Assembly (NCBI GenBank): GCA_964576115.1
Contig: CAZNUA010000008.1
Location: forward strand, 1-64,000
Reading direction: 5' to 3'
DNA from: CAYSYY01 sp964576115 [NCBI: uncultured Gemmatimonadota bacterium]
GTDB taxonomy: Bacteria; Blakebacterota; Blakebacteria; Blakebacterales
Length of the DNA: 64,000 nt
In this document: positions 9,517 to 18,818 of the stretch, one piece after another
Numbering within the stretch: position 1 is the first letter of the stretch
How the letters are laid out: every line of letters starts with the position of its first letter
Made by a program: the position numbers and the translations under genes
Notes under the pieces: model-generated
Told to the model about the DNA's origin: nothing
Database searches by the model: none
The model's input: only the letters and a program-made list of their open reading frames with translations

Positions 9517-11634
9517 ATGAACTGCAGACCGATCCTGCTCCGGAGAACGATCATGCGCCCGACTATCTTCTTCTCTCTCATCCTCGCTCTCATCCTGACC
9601 GCAGTCGGGCCGGCACCGGCGGCAGCCCAGCCGGAGGGGTTCGCGATCCTCCCCGAACCGAAGAGTATCCAGATCGATCCCGGCGAATCCGGCCTGGCCT
9701 TCGACGAGCTGCGGTTCATCCACCTCGAGGCGGGCACCGAGCGTCCCCCCGCGCTGCCCCCCCTGCTCGATCGCCTCCCGGTGGGATCGGGCCCGGGTCC
9801 GGGGGTCCTCTCGCTGAGCCTGGGACGGACCGGGATCACCCCCGACCATCCCCAGGGATACGAACTGAGGATCGTCGGCGGTGCGGCGCACATCGTCAGT
9901 CTGGGCGAAGCCGGTCTTTTCTACGGCTGTCAGACCCTGCAACAGCTGCTCGAAGACGCCCGCGACACCGGCCTCAAGATCCCGGCTCTCTCGATCATCG
10001 ACTGGCCCGCGATCGATTACCGGGCGGTTCATTTCGATGTCAAGCACCACCTCGACCGGATGGAGTACTACTACCGGGCCGTCGACCGGCTGGCGGCGAT
10101 GAAGATCAACGCCGTCATCTTCGAACTCGAGGACAAGCTCCGCTACCGCCGCCAGCCGGCGGTCGGAGCTCAAAACGCCATGAGCATCGAAGAAGTAGCC
10201 GCCCTGACCCGCTATGCGGCTGAACGGCACGTCGAGTTCAGCCCCCTGGTGCAGGGGCTCGGTCACGCCGCCTTCATCCTGAAGCACCCCGAATACCGCG
10301 ACCTGCGTGACGACCCGGCCCGCGACTGGGCCTTCGACCCCCTGAACGAACGTACCTACGAGATACAGTTCGATCTCTATCTCGACGCCATCGAGGCCAC
10401 CCCGGGGAGCCGCTACCTGCACATCGGCGGCGACGAGGTCGAGGTCGGCTCCGGCGAAGCGGGCCGGGCCTCGGGACTCTCCAGCTTCGAACTGCAGATG
10501 CAGTGGCTCCGGCGGGTGGCCGCCTTCGCCGAGGAACACGGCCGGATACCGATCATGTGGGACGACATGCCGCTGAAGCACGCCGGGGTATACCGGACCA
10601 CCCATTCCCGACTCGAGCCGGCACAGCTCGATCGAATCTGGGCCGAGAACGGGCCGAATCTCGAAAACAGCCTCGACCTCTTCCCCCGGAACTGCATCTA
10701 CATGCGGTGGAATTACGGTTCGCCCCTGGTCGAGGGCAATGTCCGCACCCTGCAGTGGTATGCCGAACACGGCCTGCGGGCCATGGCGGCCACCGCGGCC
10801 CAGACGACCTGGCCGATCCACCCGCGCAACGGCTCCAACGCCGTCCCGATCAGCGATTTCAACCGCCTGACGGCTGAATACGGTCTGGAGGGCATTCTCT
10901 GCACCGCCTGGGACGACTCCTCCCCCCACATGGAGTTCTACTGGAGGGGGTGGATCGCTCACGCCGAGTACGCCTGGTCGCCCGAAGGCAGGAGTATCGA
11001 GGCCTTCAACGCCGCCTACGGTCAGCGACGTTTCGGCCCCGCCGGCGCCGAGCTGGCCCCCGCGATCCATACCGGACTCGAAGCCGCCCTGAACGCCGGC
11101 GACACGATTCTGCGCGAGGAGCGGGGTCGGCGGGGGCCCTTCCCCACGCTCGCGGATGCGGTTGCGGTCGCACTCATGATGCCCGATCCGGCCCGACCGG
11201 GAGCCTGGAGCGAGCGCCACGCCGAACGTCTCAGCCGCGCCCGGGCCGAACTCGTACGGTACGAAGAGACCCGCGGGCAGATCGCCGAACTGCTCCGGCG
11301 GTCCACCCGCGGTCGCTATGCTCTGCGCCTGATGGACGCCCTGCACGAGGTCCAGGCCTGCTCCTGGCGGCTGCTCTCAGCCACCGCGGCCTGCGACGAG
11401 CAAGGTCGTGATGCGGCCGGGGATCGCCTGCGGGCCGAGATCGAGCGCTTCCGGCGGGCCGAGGCTCGCTACCTGGCCGTATTCGGCGAGATGCGCTTTC
11501 TCACCAACCCGCCCGGGTACGAGCTCGACCAGAACTTCCACCCCCACCTGGCCAACGTGCGCAACGATCCTTCCTGGATCTTCGCGCTCGAAGCGGGTTA
11601 CTGCGCCCGGGCTCTGGCCTGGCTGGATCGCTGA
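9517..11634 (+). CDS. GH20-type beta-N-acetylhexosaminidase-like glycosidase, secreted
   Basis: 705 residues from ATG 9517. An in-frame ATG at 9553 also has GGAG upstream and gives a tidier signal peptide ending PAAAQ. The region after the signal resembles the GH20b domain that precedes the catalytic barrel. The barrel begins near residue 165 (DYRAVHFDVKHHLDRMEYYY) and has HIGGDEVEVGS with the Asp306-Glu307 pair that GH20 uses for substrate-assisted hydrolysis of N-acetylhexosaminides. The last 170 residues are helical with no recognised domain. It follows DPP IV by 13 bases, so the two are probably cotranscribed. Confidence 0.8.
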   Translation: MNCRPILLRRTIMRPTIFFSLILALILTAVGPAPAAAQPEGFAILPEPKSIQIDPGESGLAFDELRFIHLEAGTERPPALPPLLDRLPVGSGPGPGVLSLSLGRTGITPDHPQGYELRIVGGAAHIVSLGEAGLFYGCQTLQQLLEDARDTGLKIPALSIIDWPAIDYRAVHFDVKHHLDRMEYYYRAVDRLAAMKINAVIFELEDKLRYRRQPAVGAQNAMSIEEVAALTRYAAERHVEFSPLVQGLGHAAFILKHPEYRDLRDDPARDWAFDPLNERTYEIQFDLYLDAIEATPGSRYLHIGGDEVEVGSGEAGRASGLSSFELQMQWLRRVAAFAEEHGRIPIMWDDMPLKHAGVYRTTHSRLEPAQLDRIWAENGPNLENSLDLFPRNCIYMRWNYGSPLVEGNVRTLQWYAEHGLRAMAATAAQTTWPIHPRNGSNAVPISDFNRLTAEYGLEGILCTAWDDSSPHMEFYWRGWIAHAEYAWSPEGRSIEAFNAAYGQRRFGPAGAELAPAIHTGLEAALNAGDTILREERGRRGPFPTLADAVAVALMMPDPARPGAWSERHAERLSRARAELVRYEETRGQIAELLRRSTRGRYALRLMDALHEVQACSWRLLSATAACDEQGRDAAGDRLRAEIERFRRAEARYLAVFGEMRFLTNPPGYELDQNFHPHLANVRNDPSWIFALEAGYCARALAWLDR

Positions 11635-11670
11635 GGGCCCCGAGCCCCGCACCCAATCGCCCGGCAGGCA

Positions 11671-12843
11671 TCAGCCGAAGTATCGCTCCATACGGTCGAA
11701 AGCGTCGTCGATCATCGCTTCGGGCACGCAGAAGGAAAGCCGCAGGTGCCCCTCCCCCGTCGGGCCGAAGGCCGACCCCGGAGTGGTGGAGACTCCCGCC
11801 TCCTGCAGGAGCTTGATACAGAAGGTCCTGGAATCGCGCGCCCCCTCCTCGACCAGGATCCGGGGGAACATGAGATAGGACCCCTCCGGTTTCTGATAGC
11901 CGAACACCTCCGGCAGGGAGTCGAGACGGGCGCACATCAGATCGCGGGCGGCCAGGTAGTGCTCCCGGAACTCATCCACGCAGGCCTGCGAACCGCGCAG
12001 CGCTTCCAGTGCGGCGTACTGCGAGACCACCGGGGCGCAGATGGCGAAGGGAATGTGGGCCTTGGTGATCTGGGGGATCAGCTCGGCGGCGGCGTGCAGG
12101 TAGCCGATCCGCCAGCCGGTCATGGCATAGGTCTTGGTAAAGGTAAAACAGCTGACGACCCGCCCCGCCAGTTCGGGCATCGAACCGATACTGAAGTGTT
12201 TCGCCCCATCGAAGGTGAAGTACTCGTAAGCCTCGTCGGTGATGATCGCCAGATCGTGCTCCATGGCGATCGCGGCCAGCTCGCGCAGATCGGCTTCCGC
12301 AAAGACCGTCCCGGTCGGATTGGAGGGACTGCAGTAGACGATGGCGCGCGTGCGGGGCCCGATGGCCGCCCGCACGGCCTCCAGATCGAGCCGGAAACCC
12401 TCGTCCTCGATCAGCGGGGCGAAGACCGGCTTGCCCGAAGCGATCACGACCTGGCGGATGTGGGTCGAGTAGGTCGGAGTGGGCAGGATGACCTCATCCC
12501 CGGGATCGATGAGGGCCATGATCGCCGCCGCCAGCCCCTCGATGGCTCCGACGGTAACCACGATTTCGCCTGGTTCGGCCCTGATGCCGTTGTCGCGGGC
12601 CAGCTTGGCGCAGATCTCCTCGCGCAGGGCGGGCAGGCCCGCGGTCGGGGAGTACCCCGCCGTCAGGCCCTCCCGGATGGCGGCGATCGCCGCCTCGTTG
12701 ATGTGCCCGGGGGTACCCGAGGTCGGCTTGGCCCAGGAGAGGAAAGCCACGTCGTTCAACTGCGCGGAGAGCCGGGTCATCTCGTGGATGGCCGAGGCTC
12801 CGATCGTACGTACCCGCTCCGAAACGCGCGCTTCTGCTGCCAC
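11671..12843 (-). CDS. Class I/II PLP-dependent aminotransferase
   Basis: 390 residues with a GTG start at 12843 preceded by GGAGGAG. It has the fold-type I aminotransferase pattern: GYSPTAGLPALRE near the N-terminus, CSPSNPTG (residues 171-178), ITDEAYEYF (Asp203) and FTFTKTYAMTGWRIGY with the PLP lysine at 237. The arginine in GHLRLSFC is the expected carboxylate clamp. It belongs to the AspC/PatA-like group of cytosolic aspartate or broad amino acid aminotransferases. The substrate cannot be set from sequence alone. Convergent with the GH20 gene. Confidence 0.9.
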   Translation of the reverse strand: MAAEARVSERVRTIGASAIHEMTRLSAQLNDVAFLSWAKPTSGTPGHINEAAIAAIREGLTAGYSPTAGLPALREEICAKLARDNGIRAEPGEIVVTVGAIEGLAAAIMALIDPGDEVILPTPTYSTHIRQVVIASGKPVFAPLIEDEGFRLDLEAVRAAIGPRTRAIVYCSPSNPTGTVFAEADLRELAAIAMEHDLAIITDEAYEYFTFDGAKHFSIGSMPELAGRVVSCFTFTKTYAMTGWRIGYLHAAAELIPQITKAHIPFAICAPVVSQYAALEALRGSQACVDEFREHYLAARDLMCARLDSLPEVFGYQKPEGSYLMFPRILVEEGARDSRTFCIKLLQEAGVSTTPGSAFGPTGEGHLRLSFCVPEAMIDDAFDRMERYFG

Positions 12844-13155
12844 GGCACTCCTCCTCGTTGCCGGGGGCCGGTACCGGTTCGACCGGAACCCCAGGTGGAA
12901 CTCACGAGCCGGGCAACGGGCAGCAGGCAGACAGTCGGGAACGTTGGAAGGGTATCATACTCCGTCGCTCTGCGGCAAAGTCTCAGAACATCACGCCGCC
13001 GCAGATGAAGAAGCCGATCCCGTCGAAACCGCCCAGCGGCAGACGGCTGTTTTTTTGCGGCACGGAGGCGCTGTCGAACACTAGTTTGAGAGCTGGAGTA
13101 TCAATCGACTGCCGCAGACAGGTCGGACATCTCGAGAAGGCAACGGAGGAGCACG
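12844..13155. promoter_or_regulatory. 312-bp divergent spacer with structured plus-strand leader and T7 run
   Basis: This spacer separates the aminotransferase (minus) from the REC-GcvH operon (plus). It holds a 7-bp inverted repeat (12970-12976 with 12998-13004) and then a compact set of nested arms (13012-13016/13044-13048 and 13029-13032/13036-13039) followed by seven T residues at 13050-13056. On the plus strand this looks like an intrinsic terminator inside the leader, about 100 bases before the first gene, as in attenuators and riboswitches. I could not match it to a known riboswitch class. TATCAT/TATGAT-like -10 sequences occur near 12953. Confidence 0.35.
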
Positions 13156-13944
13156 ATGTCAGAAACACCCAGAATCCTGATTGTCGACGATGAACAGCCG
13201 GTGTGCCGGAGTATCGCCAGCGCGCTCGAGGGCCAGCAGGGCGAGATCGTAACCGCCCTGAGCGGCGAGGAAGCGTTGGAGAAGGATCAGGAGAATCCCC
13301 ACGATATCATCGTCGCCGACCTGATGATGCCCGGCATCTCCGGTATGGACCTGCTCAAGACCGTCAGGGAACGGAGGCCCGACACCGTTTTCATCATGAT
13401 CACCGGATATCCCTCCATCCATACCGCGGTCCAGGCGGTCAAGCTGGGCGCTTTCGACTACGTCACCAAACCCTTCACTCCCGACGAAATCCGAAGCACC
13501 ATCTCGCGTGCGCTGGAGAGAAAGAAAATCCTGGCGGAAGAACTCTCGGGCGCAGCCAGCGGGTACCCGGAGGTATCGATCCCCGACGGCACTCATGTCA
13601 TCCCGGGCAACTCGTGGGTCAGGGAAAGCGGCGACGGAAACGCTCATGTCGGCGTGCACCACATGCTGCTGAGAACCATCGGGAAAATCGCTTCGGTCGA
13701 ATTCCCCGGCGTGGACGAGAAAAAAACCCAGGGTGACTCCTGTCTCTGGATCATCGACGAGCAGAAGCGCATCCACCGCGTCTGGTGCCCGGCCACGGGA
13801 AGGGTCGTGGCTGTGAACACCGAGCTCGAGAAAGACATCTCGAAACTGCTGAACGATCCCTATCGCAGCGGCTGGATCCTGCTCATCGCACCCGCCGATC
13901 TGGAGAAAGACCTCGAAAATCTGAAGAACTGGGGCGGATTCTGA
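13156..13944 (+). CDS. Response regulator fused to a GcvH-like lipoyl domain
   Basis: 262 residues; GGAGG precedes the ATG. Residues 1-125 are a receiver domain: acidic pair Asp11/Asp12, phosphoacceptor Asp55 (VADLMMPGISG), conserved Thr83 and Lys105 (TKPF). Residues 140-250 are not a DNA-binding domain but resemble glycine-cleavage H protein: GNSWVRESGDGNAHVGV, GKIASVEFPGVDEK, then DEQKRIHRVWCPATG, where Lys204 lies eight residues before the Pro exactly as the lipoylated Lys does in GcvH, and NDPYRSGWILLI. It leads a run that continues with a glycyl radical enzyme and its activase. Either a phospho-signal controls a lipoyl carrier, or the lipoyl fold is a sensor; function unknown. Confidence 0.82.
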   Translation: MSETPRILIVDDEQPVCRSIASALEGQQGEIVTALSGEEALEKDQENPHDIIVADLMMPGISGMDLLKTVRERRPDTVFIMITGYPSIHTAVQAVKLGAFDYVTKPFTPDEIRSTISRALERKKILAEELSGAASGYPEVSIPDGTHVIPGNSWVRESGDGNAHVGVHHMLLRTIGKIASVEFPGVDEKKTQGDSCLWIIDEQKRIHRVWCPATGRVVAVNTELEKDISKLLNDPYRSGWILLIAPADLEKDLENLKNWGGF

Positions 13945-13969
13945 ACTTCTGCGCGCGGGGGATAGCGCT

Positions 13970-14893
13970 GTGACGACGGGGCTCGTGTTCGACATCAAGA
14001 AGTTCGCCCTGCACGATGGGCCCGGTCTGCGCACGACCGTTTTTCTGAAAGGCTGTCCGCTGGCCTGTGCCATCTGCCACAACCCCGAATCGCAGTCGAG
14101 CGCACCCGAAATCTGGGTGCGGCACGAGCGCTGCGTGCACTGCTACACCTGTCTGGAGATCTGCCCCGAGAAAGCCGTGAGCTTCGACGGGGAGCGAATC
14201 GGCATCGATCGCGGCCGCTGTACACTGTGCGGTGAGTGCGCGCGGCTCTGCACCGCCGGCGCGATCGAGATCGTCGGACGGGAAATGAGTGTGGCCGAGG
14301 TGATGACCGAACTCGAAAAGGATGCCGTCTTTTACGACGAATCGGGGGGCGGGGTGACATTTTCGGGGGGCGAACCGCTGGCCCAGCCGGCATTTCTGCT
14401 CGACCTGCTCGCAGCCTGTCGCGAGCGCGGATTCCATGCCGTTGTGGATACCTGCGGCCACGCCCCGCCCGACGTCGTCGCAGCTGCGGCCGAACTGACC
14501 GATCTCTTTCTCTTCGATCTCAAATTCATGGATCCGGCCCGGCACGCCGAATACACCGGCGTGGGAAACGAGCTCATCCTCGCCAACCTGAGGTCCCTGG
14601 CCCACGGCGGTGCCGGGCTGATCGTCCGCTACCCCCCCATTCCGGGAGTAAACGACGACGAGACCGACCTGCGCTCGATGGGGGCGCTCCTGAGCGCGCT
14701 GCCCGGACCGCCCCCGGTGGATCTGCTTCCCTATCACCGGATCGGGACAACGAAATACGACCGGCTCGAGAGAGACTACCTGCTGCCCGACCTGGAACCC
14801 CCGCCACCCGAACGGCTAGAATGGATCGTGGATATCCTCTCCGGCTGCGGGCTGGAGGTTACGGTGCGAGGTGAGAAGTATGGCGTTGAGTGA
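13970..14893 (+). CDS. Glycyl-radical enzyme activating protein (radical SAM)
   Basis: 307 residues with a GTG start. The radical SAM cluster motif is CPLACAIC (Cys29, Cys33, Cys36; CX3CX2C). It is followed by two ferredoxin-type 4Fe-4S motifs: Cys55/58/61/65 and Cys84/87/90/94. GGVTFSGGEPLAQP is the GGE motif that binds S-adenosylmethionine. The extra ferredoxin insert is typical of activases for non-PFL glycyl radical enzymes such as HypD, CutD-type and glycerol dehydratase activases. It overlaps the glycyl radical enzyme gene by 14 bases, so that is its expected substrate. Oxygen-sensitive, cytosolic. Confidence 0.95.
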   Translation: MTTGLVFDIKKFALHDGPGLRTTVFLKGCPLACAICHNPESQSSAPEIWVRHERCVHCYTCLEICPEKAVSFDGERIGIDRGRCTLCGECARLCTAGAIEIVGREMSVAEVMTELEKDAVFYDESGGGVTFSGGEPLAQPAFLLDLLAACRERGFHAVVDTCGHAPPDVVAAAAELTDLFLFDLKFMDPARHAEYTGVGNELILANLRSLAHGGAGLIVRYPPIPGVNDDETDLRSMGALLSALPGPPPVDLLPYHRIGTTKYDRLERDYLLPDLEPPPPERLEWIVDILSGCGLEVTVRGEKYGVE

Positions 14894-17252
14894 ACGGGTA
14901 CGCACCCTGCGGGACGCGAGTCTGGCGGCTGAAGCCGTCCTATCCACCGAGCGGGCCGAGCTGATCACGGACTACTACTCCCGGCACGGCTGGCAGCAGC
15001 CGGCCCCCCTGCGTCGGGCCCGCGCCTTTCATCACCTCCTGACTTGTAAGGCAATCGAGATCGGACCCGGCGAACTGATCGTCGGTGAACGCGGCCCGGC
15101 ACCCAAAGCCACTCCCACCTACCCCGAGGTCTGCTGTCACACCCCCGAGGATCTCGAGATCCTCGACCGCCGCCAGAAAGTGAGTTTCCGGGTCGACGAA
15201 GCCACCCGCACCCTTTTTCTGGACCGTTTCATCCCCTTCTGGCGGGGTCGTTCGATCCGCGACCTGATCTTCGCCGAGATGGCCCCGGAATGGATCGCGG
15301 CGTATGAAGCCGGGATCTTCACCGAGTTCATGGAGCAGCGCGCCCCGGGGCACACCGTACTCGATGACAAGATCTACCGGCTGGGATTTGAAGACCTGCG
15401 ACAACAGATCGTTGCGAGCATCGCCGCCCTGGATTGGCACGCCGATCCCGAGGCGCTGGCGAAAAAAACCGAACTCGAGGCCATGGATATCGCCGCCGAG
15501 GCGCTGATCGCCTATGCCGGACGCTATGCCGACCGGGCCCGCGAACTGGCGGCGGCCGAAGAGGACGCCGGCCGCCGGTCCGAACTGGAGCGGATCGCCG
15601 AGGTCTGCGAGCGGGTTCCGGCTCAGGCGCCGCGAAATTACTGGGAGGCGATTCAGTACTACTGGTTCGTACACGTCGGGGTCACCACCGAACTCAACAC
15701 CTGGGACAGCTTCAACCCCGGCCACCTCGACCGGCACCTGCTTCCCTTCTATCGCCGCGGCCTGGCCGACGGTGAACTCACCGAAGAGCTGGCCCGCGAA
15801 CTGCTGCAGTGCCTCTGGATCAAGTTCAACAACCAGCCGGCCCCTCCGAAGGTGGGGGTGACCGCCGAGGAGTCGAACACCTACACCGATTTCGCCCAGA
15901 TCAACACCGGGGGGGTATACGCCGACGGCACCGACGCCGTGAGCGAGATGACCTTCCTCATCCTCGATGTCATCGAGGAGATGCGCCTGCTGCAGCCGTC
16001 GAGTTCGATCCAGGTCAGCAAGAAAAATCCCGATGCCTTTATCCGTCGGGCCGGACAGATCATCCGAACGGGCTTCGGTCAACCTTCGATCTTCAACGCC
16101 GACCTGATCGTGCAGGAACTGGTGCGCCAGGGCAAGAGTGTCGAAGATGCCCGCGAGGGCGGCTCGAGCGGCTGCGTCGAGGTCGGAGCCTTCGGCAAGG
16201 AGAACTATAATCTCACCGGGTACTTCAACATGCCGAAGGTGTTCGAGATCACCCTGAACAACGGCCTCGATCCCCGCACGGGTGAGCGGATCGGAATCGA
16301 AACCGGCGATCCGCGTGACTTCGCCACTTTCTCCGAACTCCTCGACGCGTACCGGCGCCAGCTCGAGCACTTCGTGGACATCAAGATCCGCGGCAACAAC
16401 GTCATAGAGCGGCTCTGGGCCCGGGAGATTCCCACTCCCTTCCTCAGCCTGCTGATCGACGACTGCATCGCGACCGGGCGCGATTATCACGACGGCGGCG
16501 CCCGCTACGACACCTCCTACATCCAGGGGGTCGGGCTGGGCACCCTGACCGACTCCGTCACAGCCGTCAAATACAACGTCTTCGACGAACGGACGCTCTC
16601 GATGGCCGAGCTGCTCGACGCTCTGGCCGACGATTTTGCCGACGAGGAGAACCTGGCGACCCGGCTGCGCGAGCGAACCCCGAAGTACGGTAACGACGAT
16701 TCCTACCCCGACCGGCTCATGCAGGAACTCTTCGAGATCTACTACGCCGCCATCGAGGATCGTCCCAACACCCGGGGAGGGCGCTATCACATCAACCTGC
16801 TGCCCACCACCTGCCATGTCTACTTCGGCGCGGTCTGCGGAGCCTCGGCCGACGGCCGCCGTTCGGGAACGCCTCTCTCGGAAGGTGTCTCGCCGGTCCA
16901 GGGCGCCGACCGCGCCGGGCCGACCGGGGTGCTGAAATCGGTGGCCAGGATGGATCATGTCCGCACCGGCGGCACCCTGCTGAACCTCAAGCTCACCCCT
17001 CATATCATGGAGGGCGAAACCGGCCTGGAGCAGTTCACCCATCTGGTACGTTCCTACTTTCGTCTGGACGGTCATCACCTGCAGTTCAACGTCGTCGACG
17101 CCTCGACCCTGCGCGCCGCCCAGGCCGAACCCGAAGCCTATCGCGATCTCATCGTGCGGGTGGCGGGATACAGCGATTACTTCTGCGATCTCGCCAAGGT
17201 TCTGCAGGACGAGATCATCGCCCGGACCGAGCATAACTCTTTCAGCGAGTGA
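14880..17252 (+). CDS. hypD: Glycyl radical enzyme, trans-4-hydroxy-L-proline dehydratase (HypD)-like
   Basis: 790 residues from ATG 14880 (GAGGTG upstream); a GTG three codons earlier is possible. The glycyl radical loop is RVAGYSDYF (Gly763) and the thiyl Cys432 is in GCVEVGAFGKE. Compared from memory with Clostridioides difficile HypD, active-site residues all keep a constant offset of two: His158, Asp276, Ser332, Phe338, Cys432, Glu434 against His160, Asp278, Ser334, Phe340, Cys434, Glu436. AAYEAGIFTEFMEQRAPGHT is nearly the HypD sequence. HypD dehydrates trans-4-hydroxyproline to pyrroline-5-carboxylate. The usual partner, P5C reductase, is not in this window. A C-N lyase relative (HplG type) is the main alternative. 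Confidence 0.85.
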   Translation: MALSERVRTLRDASLAAEAVLSTERAELITDYYSRHGWQQPAPLRRARAFHHLLTCKAIEIGPGELIVGERGPAPKATPTYPEVCCHTPEDLEILDRRQKVSFRVDEATRTLFLDRFIPFWRGRSIRDLIFAEMAPEWIAAYEAGIFTEFMEQRAPGHTVLDDKIYRLGFEDLRQQIVASIAALDWHADPEALAKKTELEAMDIAAEALIAYAGRYADRARELAAAEEDAGRRSELERIAEVCERVPAQAPRNYWEAIQYYWFVHVGVTTELNTWDSFNPGHLDRHLLPFYRRGLADGELTEELARELLQCLWIKFNNQPAPPKVGVTAEESNTYTDFAQINTGGVYADGTDAVSEMTFLILDVIEEMRLLQPSSSIQVSKKNPDAFIRRAGQIIRTGFGQPSIFNADLIVQELVRQGKSVEDAREGGSSGCVEVGAFGKENYNLTGYFNMPKVFEITLNNGLDPRTGERIGIETGDPRDFATFSELLDAYRRQLEHFVDIKIRGNNVIERLWAREIPTPFLSLLIDDCIATGRDYHDGGARYDTSYIQGVGLGTLTDSVTAVKYNVFDERTLSMAELLDALADDFADEENLATRLRERTPKYGNDDSYPDRLMQELFEIYYAAIEDRPNTRGGRYHINLLPTTCHVYFGAVCGASADGRRSGTPLSEGVSPVQGADRAGPTGVLKSVARMDHVRTGGTLLNLKLTPHIMEGETGLEQFTHLVRSYFRLDGHHLQFNVVDASTLRAAQAEPEAYRDLIVRVAGYSDYFCDLAKVLQDEIIARTEHNSFSE

Positions 17253-18808
17253 GCCCGATCGACCGGATCAGCATTCTCAATCACGTGATCGGCCCCGTTA
17301 TGCGGGGTCCTTCGAGTTCGCACACCGCCGGCGCCTGGCGGATCGGCCGGCTCGCAGCCGACCTGCTCGGCTCGCCCCCCCGCTCGGCTCAGGTTCTCTT
17401 CGATTCCTCGGGCTCCTACGCCCGGACCTATACCGCCCAGGGGGCCGATGCGGCCTTCATCTGCGGCCTGCTCGATATTCCCCTGACCGACGAGCGGTAC
17501 CTCGCGGCGGGCGAGGCGGCCGACCGGGCCGGTCTCGCGGTCACCTTCGCCACCGGCTCCCTCGAACGGGCCGACCATCCCAACGCTCTCGTCGCTGATC
17601 TCACCTCGATCGGGGATGAAGCGATCGTACTCGAGGCCCGTTCGGTCGGCGGAGGAGCGGTTCTCCTCACCCGTCTCGACGATCGTCCCCTCGCGCTGGA
17701 CGGTTCTTTCCACACCCTCGTCGCCGCCGGTTCGCAGTCATCTCTGGCCGAGTGTGCTGAGCTGGCCGGCGATTCCGGGGACACCGCCATCGTGATCGAG
17801 GAGGGCCTGCTCGTCATCGAACAGGGCTCTCCTTTCGCCGCCGCGATTGTGGACCGGATCCGTTCGCATCCCGGCGTGACCGCAGTCCGCACCGCCGCAC
17901 CGGTCCTGCTGCCTCCCCGGGGTCGACCTCTCTTCGAATCGGCCGCCGCCATGGTCGCCCTGGCCGAGCGCCGGCAGCTCTCCCTGGGCCGGTTGGCATT
18001 GGCCTACGAAGCGGAGCTGCTCGGTCTGACGGCCGGGGAGGTACGGGCGGAAATCGACCGTCGTCTCGAGGTGATGCGTGCCAGCGTGCGCCGGGGGCTG
18101 ACCGGCGAGGGACTCGACCTGCAACTGCTCGTCCCCTCGGCGGGAGCGGTGGCGGCCGCCGAGGCCGCCGGAACCCTGCCCGCGGGGGGCCTGAACACCC
18201 GGAGCGCAGCCCGGGCCCTGGCGGTCATGCATGTGGCCGCCTCGCGCGGTGTCATCTGCGCCGCTCCGACCGGCGGCAGTGCCGGAGTGGTGGCGGCCGT
18301 ACTCGAGACCCTCATCACCGAGCGCGGTCTCGACCCGGAGCGGGCCGGCGAGGCTCTGCTGGCGGCGGGTGCGATCGGCCTGGCCGTGGCGCGCAAGGCG
18401 ACGTTCGCGGCCGAAGTGGCCGGCTGTCAGGTCGAGATCGGCGCCGCCGGCGCCATGGCCGCAGCCGCGGTCGTCGAGGCCGCCGGGGGGAGCCCGGCCC
18501 GGGCGGCCGGAGCCGCAGCCATCGTCCTGCAGAACGCGATGGGCAGCGTCTGCGACCTGGTCCAGGGCATCGTGGAGATCCCCTGCCATACCCGTAACGC
18601 CGCCGCCGCTTCCGATGCTTTCCTCTGCGCCGATCTCGTTCTGGGCGGGTACACCGATCCGATCGGTCTCGACGACACCCTGACAGCCGTCCGTCAGGTG
18701 GGCGAGGCCATGCCTGGCGAACTGCGCTGTACCGCCCGCGGCGGGCTGGCCGCCACACCGACCGCACAAAACCTGCCCAACCGGCGGGCGGGCGAGCGAA
18801 CAGGATAG
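17249..18808 (+). CDS. sdaA: L-serine ammonia-lyase, iron-sulfur type, fused beta-alpha
   Basis: 519 residues. The GTG start overlaps the stop of the glycyl radical gene (GTGA), implying translational coupling. Residues 1-220 are the beta domain (IGPVMRGPSSSHTAG); the rest is the alpha domain with KATFAAEVAGCQVEIG (Cys393), GSVCDLVQ (Cys435) and VEIPCHTRNA (Cys446), the three cysteines expected to bind the oxygen-sensitive 4Fe-4S cluster, plus GGLAATPTA. In Bacillus subtilis the two parts are separate proteins (SdaAB and SdaAA). The reaction is L-serine to pyruvate and ammonia. Its place here may reflect amino acid fermentation, or a related beta-hydroxy or amino acid as substrate. Confidence 0.9.
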   Translation: MSPIDRISILNHVIGPVMRGPSSSHTAGAWRIGRLAADLLGSPPRSAQVLFDSSGSYARTYTAQGADAAFICGLLDIPLTDERYLAAGEAADRAGLAVTFATGSLERADHPNALVADLTSIGDEAIVLEARSVGGGAVLLTRLDDRPLALDGSFHTLVAAGSQSSLAECAELAGDSGDTAIVIEEGLLVIEQGSPFAAAIVDRIRSHPGVTAVRTAAPVLLPPRGRPLFESAAAMVALAERRQLSLGRLALAYEAELLGLTAGEVRAEIDRRLEVMRASVRRGLTGEGLDLQLLVPSAGAVAAAEAAGTLPAGGLNTRSAARALAVMHVAASRGVICAAPTGGSAGVVAAVLETLITERGLDPERAGEALLAAGAIGLAVARKATFAAEVAGCQVEIGAAGAMAAAAVVEAAGGSPARAAGAAAIVLQNAMGSVCDLVQGIVEIPCHTRNAAAASDAFLCADLVLGGYTDPIGLDDTLTAVRQVGEAMPGELRCTARGGLAATPTAQNLPNRRAGERTG

Positions 18809-18818
18809 AAGGGGAACC

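Noticed and set aside
12960-13060. Glycine or cyclic di-GMP riboswitch
   Set aside because: The sequence does not contain the conserved core of either class, so I only call it a structured leader.
14940-17234. 764-codon open frame antisense to the glycyl radical gene
   Set aside because: The plus strand carries HypD catalytic motifs; the antisense protein has no signature. High GC alone gives long shadows.
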